Shown here: piece by piece, positions 36,384-46,969 of the stretch
How positions within the stretch are numbered: position 1 is the first letter of the stretch
How the letters are laid out: each line of letters opens with the position of its first letter
Source of the DNA: Pseudomonas guariconensis
Lineage (GTDB): Bacteria > Pseudomonadota > Gammaproteobacteria > Pseudomonadales > Pseudomonadaceae
Direction: 5' to 3'
Length of the DNA: 64,000 bases
NCBI RefSeq assembly: GCF_024127895.1
Contig: NZ_JAMYBK010000005.1
Span: 1 to 64,000 of the forward strand
The notes under the pieces: generated by a model
What the model saw: the letters and a program-made list of their open reading frames with translations, nothing else
Database searches by the model: none
Told to the model about the DNA's origin: nothing
Translations under genes and position numbers: made by a program

Positions 36384-37280
36384 GTTGCTGGACAACCGGT
36401 CACCGCGGGCGAAGCGCCAGGTGCGGATGATTTCCAGCCGGTCGAACTCCGCCAGGTCGCCGGTGAACGGTGCGAACGGCGCTGCCAGACGGACGATACG
36501 CTGGGCCGCCTGGTCGAGCACCGGCTGGCCGGAGGACTCCAGGACCAGCACCTCGTACAGCGAACCGTCGCGGTTGATCGACACCATCATCCGCAGGTTG
36601 CCGTAGATCTGCTGGCGGCGGGCCTGCTCGGGGTAGTTGAGATTGCCGACCCGCTCGACCTTCTTGCGCCACTCCTCCTTGTACCAGGCACCCTTGTCGC
36701 GCATCGTCGAGGCCGCGTTGAGGCGGTGGATGCGCGGGCGCTTGGCGTACAGCTGCTGCTCCTGGGACAGCTCCGCCTCGAGGCTGGCGATCTGGCTGGA
36801 CAACTGCGAACTGTCGAACTCCGGCACCGCCGCCTGGGGCTTGGGCCGCGGCTTGCTTTCCTTGGGCTTGGGCTCCACCTTGTGCGGCTTGGGTGCCTGG
36901 GTGGCCACCGCGGATTTTTTCGGCGCAGGTGGCGTCTCGGGTCTGGCCGCCGGCGGCGGGGTGATCTTGTTGATCTTGCTGTCCTGGAACGGCGCGACCT
37001 CGGTGGTCTTGGGCACCGCCTTCTTCTCCAGGGTGCCACTGCCCTGCTGGTCGTCCTGGGCCTGGAAGTCAGCCTTCTGCGGCGGCTTCTCGCTCTTGAA
37101 GGTGGCCAGGGTGATGTCCATGGTGTGGCGGATTTCGGCCGGCTTGACCACGGTGAAGCCCACGCCGAGGATCAGTGCCAGGTGCACCAGCGCAGCCAGG
37201 AACAGGGTGAAGCCGAGCCGGTCCACCGGGCGAACGCGGGGTGGCAGCAGGTCGGCGGGGATGTCGGCGGGCAACGTCAT
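36381..37280 (-). CDS. TonB-family energy transducer
   Basis: A 299-residue protein with one N-terminal membrane anchor (FTLFLAALVHLALILGVGF, about residues 24-42), a Pro/Lys-rich periplasmic linker (about 75-145), a helical segment (SSQIASLEAELSQEQQLYAK) and a C-terminal TonB domain from about residue 215 (YPEQARRQQIYGNLRMMVSI). It should link the inner-membrane proton-motive force to outer-membrane transport, probably with ExbBD-type partners not in this window. Lacks an iron-uptake neighbour, so the receptor is unknown. Confidence 0.88.
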   Translation of the reverse strand: MTLPADIPADLLPPRVRPVDRLGFTLFLAALVHLALILGVGFTVVKPAEIRHTMDITLATFKSEKPPQKADFQAQDDQQGSGTLEKKAVPKTTEVAPFQDSKINKITPPPAARPETPPAPKKSAVATQAPKPHKVEPKPKESKPRPKPQAAVPEFDSSQLSSQIASLEAELSQEQQLYAKRPRIHRLNAASTMRDKGAWYKEEWRKKVERVGNLNYPEQARRQQIYGNLRMMVSINRDGSLYEVLVLESSGQPVLDQAAQRIVRLAAPFAPFTGDLAEFDRLEIIRTWRFARGDRLSSN

Positions 37281-37293
37281 CAGGTATCCACAG

Positions 37294-37386
37294 TCAGCTT
37301 CGAGCTAGAGCTGCAAGCTTCAAGTAGCGGCGGCCAGGCGCAGGCCCGCGTTTTCTTGCGGCTTGCAGCCCGAAGCTTGCGGCTGC
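37294..37386. repeat. AGCTTCAAGC-family palindrome, copy G
   Basis: AGCTTCGAGCTAGAGCTGCAAGCTTCAAG faces CTTGCGGCTTGCAGCCCGAAGCTTGCGG, with CGCGTTTTCTTG in the core. It fills the gap between gshB and the TonB-like gene (both minus). Confidence 0.75.
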
Positions 37387-37426
37387 GTATCATACCCCAC
37401 TGCGCGCGTTTGCTCCGCGTCGGTGG

Positions 37427-38380
37427 TCAGTGCGCCTTGAGCTTGCGATCAATGGCGTCCATCAGTTGGGCGCCGATGCGGGTGTCGTAGGCGGCGTCGA
37501 TCTCGCGGATGCAGGTCGGGCTGGTGACGTTGATCTCGGTGAGGTAGTCGCCGATCACATCCAGGCCGACGAACAGCAGGCCCTTCTCGCGCAGGGTCGG
37601 GCCGACCTGGGCGGCGATCCAGCGGTCGCGCTCGCTCAGCGGGCGGGCCTCGCCACGGCCGCCGGCGGCCAGGTTGCCACGGGTCTCGCCGCTGGCCGGG
37701 ATGCGCGCCAGGCAGTAGGGCACCGGTTCGCCGTCGATCATCAGGATGCGTTTGTCACCGTCCTTGATCGCCGGCAGGAAGGCCTGGGCCATGATCTGCT
37801 GGCTGCCGTGCTGGGTCAGGGTCTCGAGGATCACCGAGAGGTTGGGGTCGCCCGGGCGGTGGCGGAACACCGAGGCGCCGCCCATGCCGTCCAGCGGCTT
37901 GAGGATCACGTCGCCATGGGTGGTGGCGAACTCACGCAGGATGTCGGCGCGACGGCTGACCAGGGTCGGCGCCATGCACTGCGGGAAGCGCGTGGCGAAC
38001 AGTTTCTCGTTGCAGTCGCGCAGGCTCTGCGGGCGGTTGACCACCAGCACGCCCTCGGCCTCGGCCTGCTCCAGCAGGTAGGTGCTGTAGACGAACTCCA
38101 TGTCGAAGGGGGGGTCCTTGCGCATCAGGATCACGTCGAGCTCGGCCAGGGCGCAGTCCTGCTCCTCGCCCAGCTCGAACCAGCGGGCCGGGTCGGCGAA
38201 CACGGTCAGCGGGCGCATCTGCGCACGGGCCTGGCCGGCGCCCAGGTAAAGGTCACGCTGTTCCATGTAGAACAGGGTCCAGCCGCGCTCCTGGGCCGCC
38301 AGCAGCATGGCCAGCGAGCTGTCCTTCTTGTAGGAAATGGACGCGATGGGGTCCATGACAATCCCGAGGCGAACGCTCAT
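37427..38380 (-). CDS. gshB: Glutathione synthetase
   Basis: ATP-grasp ligase joining gamma-glutamylcysteine and glycine. The 317-residue protein begins MSVRLGIVMDPIASISYKKD and has the ATP-grasp segments GDVILKPLDGMGGASVFR and LFVGLDVIGDYLTEINVTSP. Divergent from pilG. Confidence 0.97.
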   Translation of the reverse strand: MSVRLGIVMDPIASISYKKDSSLAMLLAAQERGWTLFYMEQRDLYLGAGQARAQMRPLTVFADPARWFELGEEQDCALAELDVILMRKDPPFDMEFVYSTYLLEQAEAEGVLVVNRPQSLRDCNEKLFATRFPQCMAPTLVSRRADILREFATTHGDVILKPLDGMGGASVFRHRPGDPNLSVILETLTQHGSQQIMAQAFLPAIKDGDKRILMIDGEPVPYCLARIPASGETRGNLAAGGRGEARPLSERDRWIAAQVGPTLREKGLLFVGLDVIGDYLTEINVTSPTCIREIDAAYDTRIGAQLMDAIDRKLKAH

Positions 38381-38513
38381 GGGTGAATTCCTCTTGGCGG
38401 CACCTGGGCCGCGATGGCTCTAAGACAAAAGTGGTTCAGGGTGGCGCCGCGAGCGCGGATGGTCAAGGGCCGGGCAGATGGAATGGCTATCCGGAGTGTG
38501 CTAAAAATGCCCA

Positions 38514-38620
38514 CAGCTTCAAGCTGCAAGCCCCAAGCTGCAAGAAAAGGCCCGCCATGCTCCGATCCGCTTTTTCTTGCCGCTTGAAGCTTGGCGCTTG
38601 AGGCCTGAAGCTTGCCGCTC
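38514..38620. repeat. AGCTTCAAGC-family palindrome, copy H
   Basis: AGCTTCAAGCTGCAAGCCCCAAGCTGCAAG faces CTTGCCGCTTGAAGCTTGGCGCTTGAGG, with core AAGAAAAGG...CCGATCCGCTTTTTCTT. Unusually it sits between divergent genes (gshB and pilG), so a pure terminator role is not enough to explain it. It lies 28 bp upstream of the pilG start. Confidence 0.8.
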
Positions 38621-38647
38621 TCCGCGAGCATCGATGGTAGCGAAGAT

Positions 38648-39049
38648 ATGGAACAACCCCTGAAGGTGATGGTGATCGACGACTCGCGCACGATCCGCCG
38701 CACCGCCCAGATGTTGCTCGGCGAGGCGGGCTGCGAGGTGATCACCGCCAGCGATGGCTTCGATGCCCTGGCCAAGATCGTCGACCACAAGCCACAGATC
38801 ATCTTCGTCGATGTCCTGATGCCACGCCTGGACGGCTACCAGACCTGCGCGGTGATCAAGCACAACAGCGCCTTCAAGGATACCCCGGTGATCCTGCTGT
38901 CCTCGCGCGATGGCCTGTTCGACAAGGCCCGCGGCCGGGTGGTCGGCTCCGACCAGTTCCTGACCAAACCATTTAGCAAGGAAGAACTGCTCGATGCGAT
39001 CAGGGCTCACGTGCCCGGGTTCGCCGTGCAGGCACAACACGCACCCTGA
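38648..39049 (+). CDS. pilG: Twitching motility response regulator PilG
   Basis: Single-domain CheY-like receiver of 133 residues in the Pil-Chp chemosensory system. It has the acidic pair in VMVIDDSRT, phospho-acceptor Asp in IIFVDVLMPRLDG, the switch Ser/Thr (LLSSRDG) and Lys in FLTKPF. In P. aeruginosa PilG acts on pilus extension and cAMP signalling. The ATG at 38648 begins MEQPLKVMV; an in-frame upstream extension enters the repeat. Confidence 0.95.
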   Translation: MEQPLKVMVIDDSRTIRRTAQMLLGEAGCEVITASDGFDALAKIVDHKPQIIFVDVLMPRLDGYQTCAVIKHNSAFKDTPVILLSSRDGLFDKARGRVVGSDQFLTKPFSKEELLDAIRAHVPGFAVQAQHAP

Positions 39050-39096
39050 CCCCGTCCGCCATGGCGGTGTCTTCTTTCCTTTGATGGGGAAACAGC

Positions 39097-39462
39097 ATGG
39101 CCCGAGTTCTGATTGTCGACGACTCGCCGACAGAAATGTACAAACTGACTGCCTGGCTGGAAAAGCACGGGTACCAGGTGCTCAAGGCCGACAACGGCGC
39201 CGACGGCGTGGCCCTGGCCCGCCAGGAAAAGCCCGATGCGGTGCTGATGGACATCGTCATGCCCGGCATGAATGGCTTCCAGGCCACCCGCCAGTTGAGC
39301 AAGGACGCCGAGACCAGCGCCATTCCGGTGATCGTGGTCACCACCAAGGACCAGGAAACCGACCGGATCTGGGCCAAGCGCCAGGGCGCCCGCGACTTCC
39401 TGACCAAGCCGGTGGAAGAGGCCGCGCTGATCGGCAAGCTGCAAGAAGTGCTCAAGGTTTGA
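39097..39462 (+). CDS. pilH: Twitching motility response regulator PilH
   Basis: Single-domain receiver of 121 residues with LIVDDSPTEMYKL, phospho-Asp in VLMDIVMPGMNG, VVTTKDQETDR and FLTKPVEEA. In P. aeruginosa it opposes PilG, draining phosphate from ChpA or promoting retraction. It is followed without a gap by pilI (TTGA overlap). Confidence 0.95.
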   Translation: MARVLIVDDSPTEMYKLTAWLEKHGYQVLKADNGADGVALARQEKPDAVLMDIVMPGMNGFQATRQLSKDAETSAIPVIVVTTKDQETDRIWAKRQGARDFLTKPVEEAALIGKLQEVLKV

Positions 39463-40013
39463 CCACCCGCCCCCACGGCGCGTCGCTGACCGCCTTCGAG
39501 CTGTTGCTGGACATCGACCGGCGCTGCCGCCTGCTGGTGGCCGACCAGCCCCTCCAGGACACCCGGGTGCAACACTGGAGTGGCATCGGCTTTCGCATCG
39601 CCGGGCAGTGGTTCGTGGCGCCCATGGGCGAAGTCGCCGAGGTGTTGCGCGAGCCGCGCAGCAGCCGGGTGCCAGGCGTGCAGCCATGGGTCAGCGGCGT
39701 GGCCAACCTGCGTGGCCGGCTGTTGCCGGTGATGGACCTGTGTGCCTTCTTCGGCCTCGGCCCGGCGGCGCCGGGCAAGCAGCGCCGGGTGCTGGTGCTG
39801 GACCACGAGGAACTGTTCGCCGGCCTGCTGGTGGACGAGGTGCTGGGGTTGCAGCACTTTGCCCTGAGCAGCCTGGAGCTGGCGCCGCCGCAGCCGCTGC
39901 TGCATGCCGCGGCGCCCTTCGTCCAGGGGCATTTCCCCCGTGAGCGCAACTGGGCGATCTTCAGCCCGTTCGCCCTGGCCCAGGCGCCGGGCTTTCTCGA
40001 TGTGGCGTTGTAG
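39459..40013 (+). CDS. pilI: CheW-like adaptor PilI
   Basis: A 184-residue CheW-domain protein that links the PilJ receptor to the ChpA kinase. Core signatures are [32 protein letters not shown] and [21 protein letters not shown] chose the TTG at 39459, overlapping the pilH stop as TTGA, because [16 protein letters not shown] fits the expected N-terminus; no other start with a good binding site is visible. Confidence 0.88.
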   Translation: MTTRPHGASLTAFELLLDIDRRCRLLVADQPLQDTRVQHWSGIGFRIAGQWFVAPMGEVAEVLREPRSSRVPGVQPWVSGVANLRGRLLPVMDLCAFFGLGPAAPGKQRRVLVLDHEELFAGLLVDEVLGLQHFALSSLELAPPQPLLHAAAPFVQGHFPRERNWAIFSPFALAQAPGFLDVAL

Positions 40014-40023
40014 AGGACCGACC

Positions 40024-42084
40024 GTGAACAAGCCCGTCACCCCCGTCACCCCACCAGCCGTGACGCCGCGTGCCCGTAGCAGTGCGCAGATCACCGTGCT
40101 GTTCGTGGTGCTGATCCTGTCGATCATCCTGCTGTTCGCCAACTTCGCCTACCTCAATACCCAGTCCACCTACGACAAGCAGTACATCGGCCACGCCGGC
40201 GAGTTACGGGTGCTGTCCCAGCGTATCGCCAAGAACGCCACCGAGGCGGCGACCGGCAAGGCCCTGGCCTTCAAGCTGCTGAGCGATGCGCGCAACGACT
40301 TCGAGCGGCGTTGGAGCTACCTGCGCGAGGGCGACAAGGCCACCGGCCTGCCGCCGGCACCGACAACCGTGCGCGATGAGATGGCCGCCGTGCACCAGGA
40401 CTGGGAGAACCTGCGCAAGAACACCGACACCATCCTGGCCAGCGAGCAGACCGTGCTGTCCCTGCACCAGGTGGCGGCGACCCTGGCCGAGACCGTGCCG
40501 CAGCTGCAGGTCGAGTACGAGAAGGTGGTGGAGATTCTGTTGCAGAGCGGTGCGCCCGCCAACCAGGTGGCCGTGGCCCAGCGCCAGTTGCTGCTCGCCG
40601 AGCGTATCCTCGGCTCGGTCAATACCGTGCTGGCCGGGGACGACAGCGCGGCCCAGGCCGCCGATGCCTTCGGCCGCGACGCCAGCCGCTTCGGCCAGGT
40701 GCTCGAAGGCATGCTCGGGGGCAACCCGGCGATCCAGGTGACCAAGGTCGAGGACCCGGATGCCCGCGCCCGCCTGGCGGAGATCGCCGAGCTGTTCCAG
40801 TTCGTCGCAGGCTCGGTGGACGAGATCCTCGAGACCTCGCCCGAGCTGTTTCGCGTACGCGAGGCGGCCGGCAACATCTTCAGCCTGTCGCAGACCCTGC
40901 TCGACGAGGCCTCGCACCTGGCCAACGGCTTCGAGAACCTGGCCAACGGGCGCACCCTCGACACCGTCGGCGGCTACGCCCTAGGCCTGCTGGCGCTGGC
41001 GTCGATCATCCTCATCGGCCTGGTGATGGTCCGCACCACCCGTCGCCAGTTGCGCGACACCGCCGAGAAGAACGAACGCAACCAGCAGGCGATCATGCGC
41101 CTGCTCGACGAGATCGAGGAGCTGGCCGACGGCGACCTGACCGTCACTGTCTCGGTCACCGAGGACTTCACCGGCGCCATCGCCGACTCGATCAACTACT
41201 CGGTCGACCAGTTGCGCGACCTGGTGGTGACCATCAATCACAGCGCCGAGCAGGTCGCCGCCGCGGTGCAGGACACCCAGAACACCGCGCGCCAGCTGGC
41301 CAAGGCCTCGGAGCACCAGGCCGAGCAGATCAGCGAGGCCTCGCTGGCGGTGGGCGATATGGTCGAGTCGATCGACCGGGTCTCGGCCCATGCCTACGAG
41401 TCGGCCAAGGTGGCCGAGCGTTCGGTCGCCATTGCCAACAAGGGCAACGAGGTGGTGCACAACACCATCCAGGGCATGGACAACATCCGCGAGCAGATCC
41501 AGGACACCGCCAAGCGGATCAAGCGGCTGGGCGAGTCTTCCCAGGAAATCGGCGATATCGTCAGCCTGATCGACGACATTGCCGACCAGACCAACATCCT
41601 GGCCCTTAACGCGGCGATCCAGGCCTCGCTCGCCGGCGAGGCCGGACGCGGCTTCGCCGTGGTCGCCGACGAGGTGCAGCGCCTGGCCGAGCGCTCGTCG
41701 TCGGCCACCCGGCAGATCGAGGCGCTGGTGCGGACCATCCAGGCCGACACCAACGAGGCCGTGATCTCCATGGAGCAGACCACCGCCGAGGTGGTGCGTG
41801 GGGCCCGCCTGGCCCAGGACGCCGGCGTTGCCCTGGCGGAGATCGAGGGGGTATCGCAGACCTTGGCCGAACTGATCCACAGCATCTCGGATGCTGCCCA
41901 GTTGCAGACGTCCTCGGCCGGTCAGATCTCCCACACCATGGCGGTGATCCAGCAGATCACCGCGCAGACTTCCGCCGGCTCCGGCGCCACCGCCGACAGC
42001 ATCCGCCACTTGGCACGCATGGCCAGTGAAATGCGCCGCTCGGTGTCCGGTTTCACCCTGCCGGCGCCTGCCGAGCGACCTTGA
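40024..42084 (+). CDS. pilJ: Twitching motility chemoreceptor PilJ
   Basis: A 686-residue methyl-accepting protein. It has a membrane helix (about residues 23-43), a periplasmic region with two PilJ-type helical repeats (starting around [17 protein letters not shown]), a second helix near 318-338, HAMP and a signalling domain with tip [20 protein letters not shown]. Note Q-A-S in place of E-A-A at the hairpin end. Starts with GTG, with GAGGA upstream. In P. aeruginosa it senses pilin during surface contact. Confidence 0.94.
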   Translation: MNKPVTPVTPPAVTPRARSSAQITVLFVVLILSIILLFANFAYLNTQSTYDKQYIGHAGELRVLSQRIAKNATEAATGKALAFKLLSDARNDFERRWSYLREGDKATGLPPAPTTVRDEMAAVHQDWENLRKNTDTILASEQTVLSLHQVAATLAETVPQLQVEYEKVVEILLQSGAPANQVAVAQRQLLLAERILGSVNTVLAGDDSAAQAADAFGRDASRFGQVLEGMLGGNPAIQVTKVEDPDARARLAEIAELFQFVAGSVDEILETSPELFRVREAAGNIFSLSQTLLDEASHLANGFENLANGRTLDTVGGYALGLLALASIILIGLVMVRTTRRQLRDTAEKNERNQQAIMRLLDEIEELADGDLTVTVSVTEDFTGAIADSINYSVDQLRDLVVTINHSAEQVAAAVQDTQNTARQLAKASEHQAEQISEASLAVGDMVESIDRVSAHAYESAKVAERSVAIANKGNEVVHNTIQGMDNIREQIQDTAKRIKRLGESSQEIGDIVSLIDDIADQTNILALNAAIQASLAGEAGRGFAVVADEVQRLAERSSSATRQIEALVRTIQADTNEAVISMEQTTAEVVRGARLAQDAGVALAEIEGVSQTLAELIHSISDAAQLQTSSAGQISHTMAVIQQITAQTSAGSGATADSIRHLARMASEMRRSVSGFTLPAPAERP

Positions 42085-42094
42085 GGAGCCACCG

Positions 42095-45000
42095 ATGGTC
42101 GCTGCAGCAGTGAGCCCCGAACGTCACGACACGGTTGCCCTGGCCTGGGCCAAGGCGCCCATCCTCGATTGCCTGGGGCAGGCGCGCCAGGCGCTGGAGC
42201 GCTTTGCCAGCGAGCCGGAAGACCCGGCGGTGCTGGCCTTCTTCGTCGACAACCTGCACCAGGTGCAGGGTTGTCTGCGCATGCTCGAACTGCGCGGCGC
42301 GGCGCGCCTGGCCGAGGAACTGGAACTGCTCGGGCGGGCCATGGCCGACGGCCAGGTCAGCCCCCGTGGCGACTGCCTGGGGGCACTGTTCCGTGGCCTG
42401 GAGCAGCTTCCGCCGTACCTGGAGCGTTTGCGCAGCGCCCGTCACGACCTGCCGCTGGTGATGCTGCCGCTGCTGAACCAGCTGCGCGGCTGCCGCGGTG
42501 CCGACCCACTGTCCCAGGGCTGCCTGGTGGGCGATGCGGCGCAGCGCCTGGCGGGTGCCGCCGACCTGGCCAACCTCGACTTGTCCCTGGGCAACTGGCG
42601 CGAACAGCTGCAGGCCGGCCAGGGCCGCGATGCCCTGCGCTCGGTGGTGATGGCGCTGTGTGACGACCTGGTGCGCATCAAGGAGCGCCTGGACCAGTTC
42701 GTGCGGGGCGACCGCCAGCAGAGCGAGCAGCTCGAAGCGCTGTTGGCACCGCTGCGCCAGGTCGCCGACACCCTGGCCGTACTGGGATTCCAGCAGCCGC
42801 GGCGGGTGATCGTCGACCAGGTGCTGGCCCTGCAGGCCCTGGCCCAGGGCGAGCGGGCAGCGGACGACGCGGTATTGATGGATATGGCCGGCGCCCTGTT
42901 GTACGTGGAGGCGACCCTCAATGGCATGATCGGCCCGCTGGAGGAGGCCGGCCAGGCAGGGCTGCCCGGAGCGGACCTGGCGCAGATCCGCCAATTGGCG
43001 CTGAACGAGTCGTTGGCGGTGTTGCAGCAGGCCAAGGACCTGATCGGCGACTGCCTCGAGTCCGGTTGGCCGCGCCAGCGCCTGCAACCCTTGCCGGGCC
43101 TGTTGCAGCAAGTGCGGGGGGCGCTGGCGATGCTGATGCTGCCGGCCGCCGCCGAGGTATTCGGCGCTTGTGCCGGCTATGTGCAGGGCTGGCTGTCGCA
43201 CCTGGACGAAGAACCGCCGGCGGACGAGCTGAACCACCTGGCCGAGGCCCTCAGCGCCGGTGAGTGCTACCTGCAATGGCAGGTGGCCGACCCCTTGGCC
43301 GATGGCCAGCCCTTCATCGACATGGCCTGTGTCAGCTTGGCGGCGTTGGGCGTGCCGTGCCGGCAACAGCAGGCGAGCGTCGAGGCCGAGGCGATCGACG
43401 ACGAACTGCGCCAGGTGTTCCTCGAGGAAGCCGGCGAGCTGCTCCCGGAGGTCGAGCGCCACTGGCTGCGCTGGCGAGCGGACAATCGCCTGCACGATGC
43501 CCTGGTCGAGGTACGCCGTGCGCTGCACACCCTCAAGGGCAGCGGGCGGATGGTCCATGCCGAGGCTGTCGCGGAGCTGGCCTGGGGCGCCGAGCATCTG
43601 CTCAACCGCGTACTGGAGGGGCGCATCGCGCTGGGTGCCGAAGGGGTAGTGGCCTTGCAGCAGGTGTTCGTGCGCCTGCCCGACCTGCTCGCCGATTTTG
43701 CGGTCGGCCAGTTGCCGCCGCTGGATGAGGTCGAGCAACTGGCCGGCCACCTGCACGCGCTGGCGATGAACGATGCGCCTGTGGCCAGCGAGGTCGAGGG
43801 GTTCGATCCGCAACTGCTGGAGATCTTCCGCAACGAGGCGCTGGGCCACCTCGGCCGTCTCGAAGCCTTCCTGCAGGCGGCCGACGGGCAGGGGGCGCCG
43901 GTCAGCGACAGCCTGCAGCGCGCCTTGCACACGCTCAAGGGCAGCGCCGCCATGGCCGGCGTCATGCCGATCGCCGAACTGGCCACTGCCTTCGACCGCC
44001 TGGTGCGCGAATACAAGGGGCACCAGTTGCGCTTGCAGGTCGCGGAGCTCGAATGGCTGGAGGCGGCCCGCTCATTGTTCCACGTGGGCCTGGCCCAGCT
44101 GGACAGCGCGCCGCTGGCGGCCATCCCCGGTGCGGTGGAGCTGATCGAGCAGGTCGGCGAGGCGGTGGATGCGCGCCTGGCGGTCCTGCAGGACGAGCCT
44201 CTGCACACGCGCAGGGTCAAGCGCGATCCCCAGTTGATCGCCCGCTTCCTGGCCCAGGGCATGGACATCCTGCTCGATGCCGAATCGTTGCTGTCGTGCT
44301 GGCAGGAGCATCCCGGCGAGCGCCAGGAACTGGATGCCTTGCTCGACGAACTGACCACCCTTGGCCACGCTGCCCATCTGGCGGACCTGTGGCAGGTGGA
44401 TGAACTCTGCGAGGCCTTGCTCGACCTGTACGGTGCGGTGGAAGAGGGTAGCCTGGCGGCCAGTGCGCGCTTCTTCGCCCAAGCTCAGCAGGCCCATGAA
44501 GCCTTGATCGACATGCTCGACGAGATTGCCGCCGGCCAGGAGGCGACCGCCCGTCCGGAGTGCCTTGCCGCCTTGCGTGGGCTGCTGGACGACGCCCTCG
44601 AGCCAGGTGCCACGGGCCTGGTGGGCCAAGATGCGGTGACACCGCTGGCCTCACCCGGGCCTGTAGCGCAAGAGACGGACAGCCCGGGCGACAACGAACT
44701 GCTGGAAGTCTTCCTCGAAGAAAGCTCGGACATCGTCGAAAGCGCTGCCGCCGCATTGGAACGCTGGCAGGCCGACCCGCGCAGCAGCGTCGAGATCGAG
44801 AACCTGCTGCGCGACCTGCACACCCTCAAGGGCGGGGCGCGGATGGTCGAGATCGCGGCCATCGGCGACCTGGCCCACGAACTGGAGTTTCTCTACGAGC
44901 TGCTGGCCGCCGGACGCCTGCCGCCCAGCCCGGCCTTGTTCGCCCTGCTGCAGAATTGCCACGATCGCCTGGCGCACATGCTCGATGCGGTTCGCCTCGG

Positions 45001-46969
45001 CCAGCCGCTGCATGCCGCCACGGCGTTGATCGACTACATCCGCAATTTCAGCAGCGCCGCCCTGGCCGACAGCGTGGCCGCCCAGGCCGAGGCGGCGCCT
45101 GCCGAGGCGCCTGCCGCCGCCCCCGAGCGCCCGGCGGGCGACATGGTCAAGGTCGATGCCGAGCTGCTCGATGACCTGGGCAACCTGGCCAGCGAGCATT
45201 CGGTGATCCGGGGGCGCATCGAGCAACAGATCAACGATGCCCAATTCGCCCTCAACGAGATGGAGACCACCCTGGAGCGCATGCGCGACCAGTTGCTGCG
45301 CCTGGACATCGAGACCCAGGGGCGCATGTCCAGCCGCTACCAGCCCGAGGGCGATGCCTACGATGACTTCGACCCCTTGGAAATGGACCGCCACTCCCAG
45401 TTGCAGCAGTTGTCCCGGGCCTTGTTCGAATCGGCCTCGGACTTGCTCGACCTCAAGGAAACCCTGGCCCAGCGCGCCCAGGAGACGCACAGCCTGCTGT
45501 TGCAGCAGGCACGGGTCAACAGCCAGCTGCAGGAAGGCCTGACGGCCACCTTGATGGTGCCTTTCGAGCGCCTGGTGCCGCGCTTGCAGCGGGTGGTCCG
45601 GCAGGTGGCCAGCGAGCTGGGCAAGCAGGTCGAGCTGGTGGTCGGCAATGCCGAGGGCGAACTGGACCGCAGTGTCCTCGAACGCATGGTGGCGCCCCTG
45701 GAGCATATGCTGCGCAACGCCGTCGATCACGGCCTGGAAGCCCGCGAGGTGCGCCTGGCCGCCGGCAAGCCGGAGCTTGGGACCATCCACCTCAACCTGC
45801 TTCACGAAGGCGCCGACATCGTCATCGAGATGAGCGACGACGGTGCTGGCGTGCCCCTGGAGGCGGTGCGCAACAAGGCGATCAAGCGTGGCCTGCTGTC
45901 ACCCCGGGCACAGCTCAGCGACCACGAGATCCTGCAGTTCATCTTGCGCCCCGGTTTCTCCACCGCCGAGAAGATCACCCAGATCTCCGGGCGCGGCCTG
46001 GGGATGGACGTGGTGCACGAAGAGGTCAAGCAACTGGGCGGCTCGATGAGCATCGAGTCCAGCCCTGGCAAGGGCGCGCGCTTTTTGATCCGCCTGCCGT
46101 TCACCGTGTCGGTGAACCGGGCCTTGATGGTGCACCTGGGCGAGGAGCAGTACGCCATCCCGCTCAACACCATCGAAGGCATCGTGCGTGTGCCGCCCGC
46201 CGAGCTGGAGGCTTGCTACCAGTTGGACCCGCCGCGCTACACCTACGCCGGCCACGCATACGAATTGCGTTACCTCGGCGAATTGCTGCAGGGGACGGCC
46301 CAGCCCAGCCTGCTGGGGCAGAGCGTGCCGCTGCCGGTCCTGCTGCTGCATGCCCAGGCGCAGTCGTACGCGATCCAGGCCGACAGCCTGTCGCCGAGCC
46401 GCGAGATCGTGGTCAAGAGCCTGGGGCCGCAGTTCGCCGCGGTACCGGGGCTGTCGGGGGCGACCTTGCTGGGCGATGGCCGGGTGGTGCTGATCCTCGA
46501 CCTGCTCGGCCAGCTACGGGGCCAGCAGCGCCGCCTGGCCCGCCTGCCGGGCGGCCAGGGTGGGCCGCGCCCGCTGTTCGGCCCGGCGCCACGGCGGCGC
46601 TTGCTGGTGATGGTGGTGGACGACTCGGTGACCGTGCGCAAGGTCACCAGCCGTCTGCTGGAGCGCCACGGCATGAGCGTGCTGACCGCCAAGGACGGTG
46701 TCGATGCCATGGCTCAGCTTGAGGCGCATCGCCCGGACGTGCTGCTGCTGGACATCGAGATGCCACGCATGGACGGCTTCGAGGTGGCCACCCGAGTGCG
46801 TCGTGACACCCGCCTGAAGGATCTGCCGATCATCATGATCACGTCCCGTACCGGCCAGAAGCACCGCGACCGGGCCATGGCCATCGGGGTCAACGAATAC
46901 CTGGGCAAGCCCTACCAGGAGTCGGTCCTGCTGCAGAGCATCGCCCACTGGAGCCAGCCTCATGCTTGA
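42095..46969 (+). CDS. chpA: Hybrid histidine kinase ChpA of the Pil-Chp system
   Basis: CheA-type kinase of 1624 residues. It has at least three canonical HPt sites, HTLKGSGRM (His478), HTLKGSAAM (His612) and HTLKGGARM (His909), preceded by a FimL-like N-terminal region. Then come the dimerisation/ATPase part with NAVDHGLEAREVR and the G-box SGRGLGMDVV (about 1150-1330), a CheW-like domain (about 1335-1470) and a C-terminal receiver (MVVDDSVTVRK, phospho-Asp in LLLDIEMPRMDG near 1553). P. aeruginosa ChpA is about 2,470 residues with more phosphotransfer domains, so this is a shorter form. ATG follows TTGAGGAG; overlaps chpC by 8 bp. Confidence 0.94.
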   Translation: MVAAAVSPERHDTVALAWAKAPILDCLGQARQALERFASEPEDPAVLAFFVDNLHQVQGCLRMLELRGAARLAEELELLGRAMADGQVSPRGDCLGALFRGLEQLPPYLERLRSARHDLPLVMLPLLNQLRGCRGADPLSQGCLVGDAAQRLAGAADLANLDLSLGNWREQLQAGQGRDALRSVVMALCDDLVRIKERLDQFVRGDRQQSEQLEALLAPLRQVADTLAVLGFQQPRRVIVDQVLALQALAQGERAADDAVLMDMAGALLYVEATLNGMIGPLEEAGQAGLPGADLAQIRQLALNESLAVLQQAKDLIGDCLESGWPRQRLQPLPGLLQQVRGALAMLMLPAAAEVFGACAGYVQGWLSHLDEEPPADELNHLAEALSAGECYLQWQVADPLADGQPFIDMACVSLAALGVPCRQQQASVEAEAIDDELRQVFLEEAGELLPEVERHWLRWRADNRLHDALVEVRRALHTLKGSGRMVHAEAVAELAWGAEHLLNRVLEGRIALGAEGVVALQQVFVRLPDLLADFAVGQLPPLDEVEQLAGHLHALAMNDAPVASEVEGFDPQLLEIFRNEALGHLGRLEAFLQAADGQGAPVSDSLQRALHTLKGSAAMAGVMPIAELATAFDRLVREYKGHQLRLQVAELEWLEAARSLFHVGLAQLDSAPLAAIPGAVELIEQVGEAVDARLAVLQDEPLHTRRVKRDPQLIARFLAQGMDILLDAESLLSCWQEHPGERQELDALLDELTTLGHAAHLADLWQVDELCEALLDLYGAVEEGSLAASARFFAQAQQAHEALIDMLDEIAAGQEATARPECLAALRGLLDDALEPGATGLVGQDAVTPLASPGPVAQETDSPGDNELLEVFLEESSDIVESAAAALERWQADPRSSVEIENLLRDLHTLKGGARMVEIAAIGDLAHELEFLYELLAAGRLPPSPALFALLQNCHDRLAHMLDAVRLGQPLHAATALIDYIRNFSSAALADSVAAQAEAAPAEAPAAAPERPAGDMVKVDAELLDDLGNLASEHSVIRGRIEQQINDAQFALNEMETTLERMRDQLLRLDIETQGRMSSRYQPEGDAYDDFDPLEMDRHSQLQQLSRALFESASDLLDLKETLAQRAQETHSLLLQQARVNSQLQEGLTATLMVPFERLVPRLQRVVRQVASELGKQVELVVGNAEGELDRSVLERMVAPLEHMLRNAVDHGLEAREVRLAAGKPELGTIHLNLLHEGADIVIEMSDDGAGVPLEAVRNKAIKRGLLSPRAQLSDHEILQFILRPGFSTAEKITQISGRGLGMDVVHEEVKQLGGSMSIESSPGKGARFLIRLPFTVSVNRALMVHLGEEQYAIPLNTIEGIVRVPPAELEACYQLDPPRYTYAGHAYELRYLGELLQGTAQPSLLGQSVPLPVLLLHAQAQSYAIQADSLSPSREIVVKSLGPQFAAVPGLSGATLLGDGRVVLILDLLGQLRGQQRRLARLPGGQGGPRPLFGPAPRRRLLVMVVDDSVTVRKVTSRLLERHGMSVLTAKDGVDAMAQLEAHRPDVLLLDIEMPRMDGFEVATRVRRDTRLKDLPIIMITSRTGQKHRDRAMAIGVNEYLGKPYQESVLLQSIAHWSQPHA

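Noticed and set aside
42053..44023. Antisense frame within chpA
   Set aside because: It has no domain similarity and sits opposite a clear HPt kinase.
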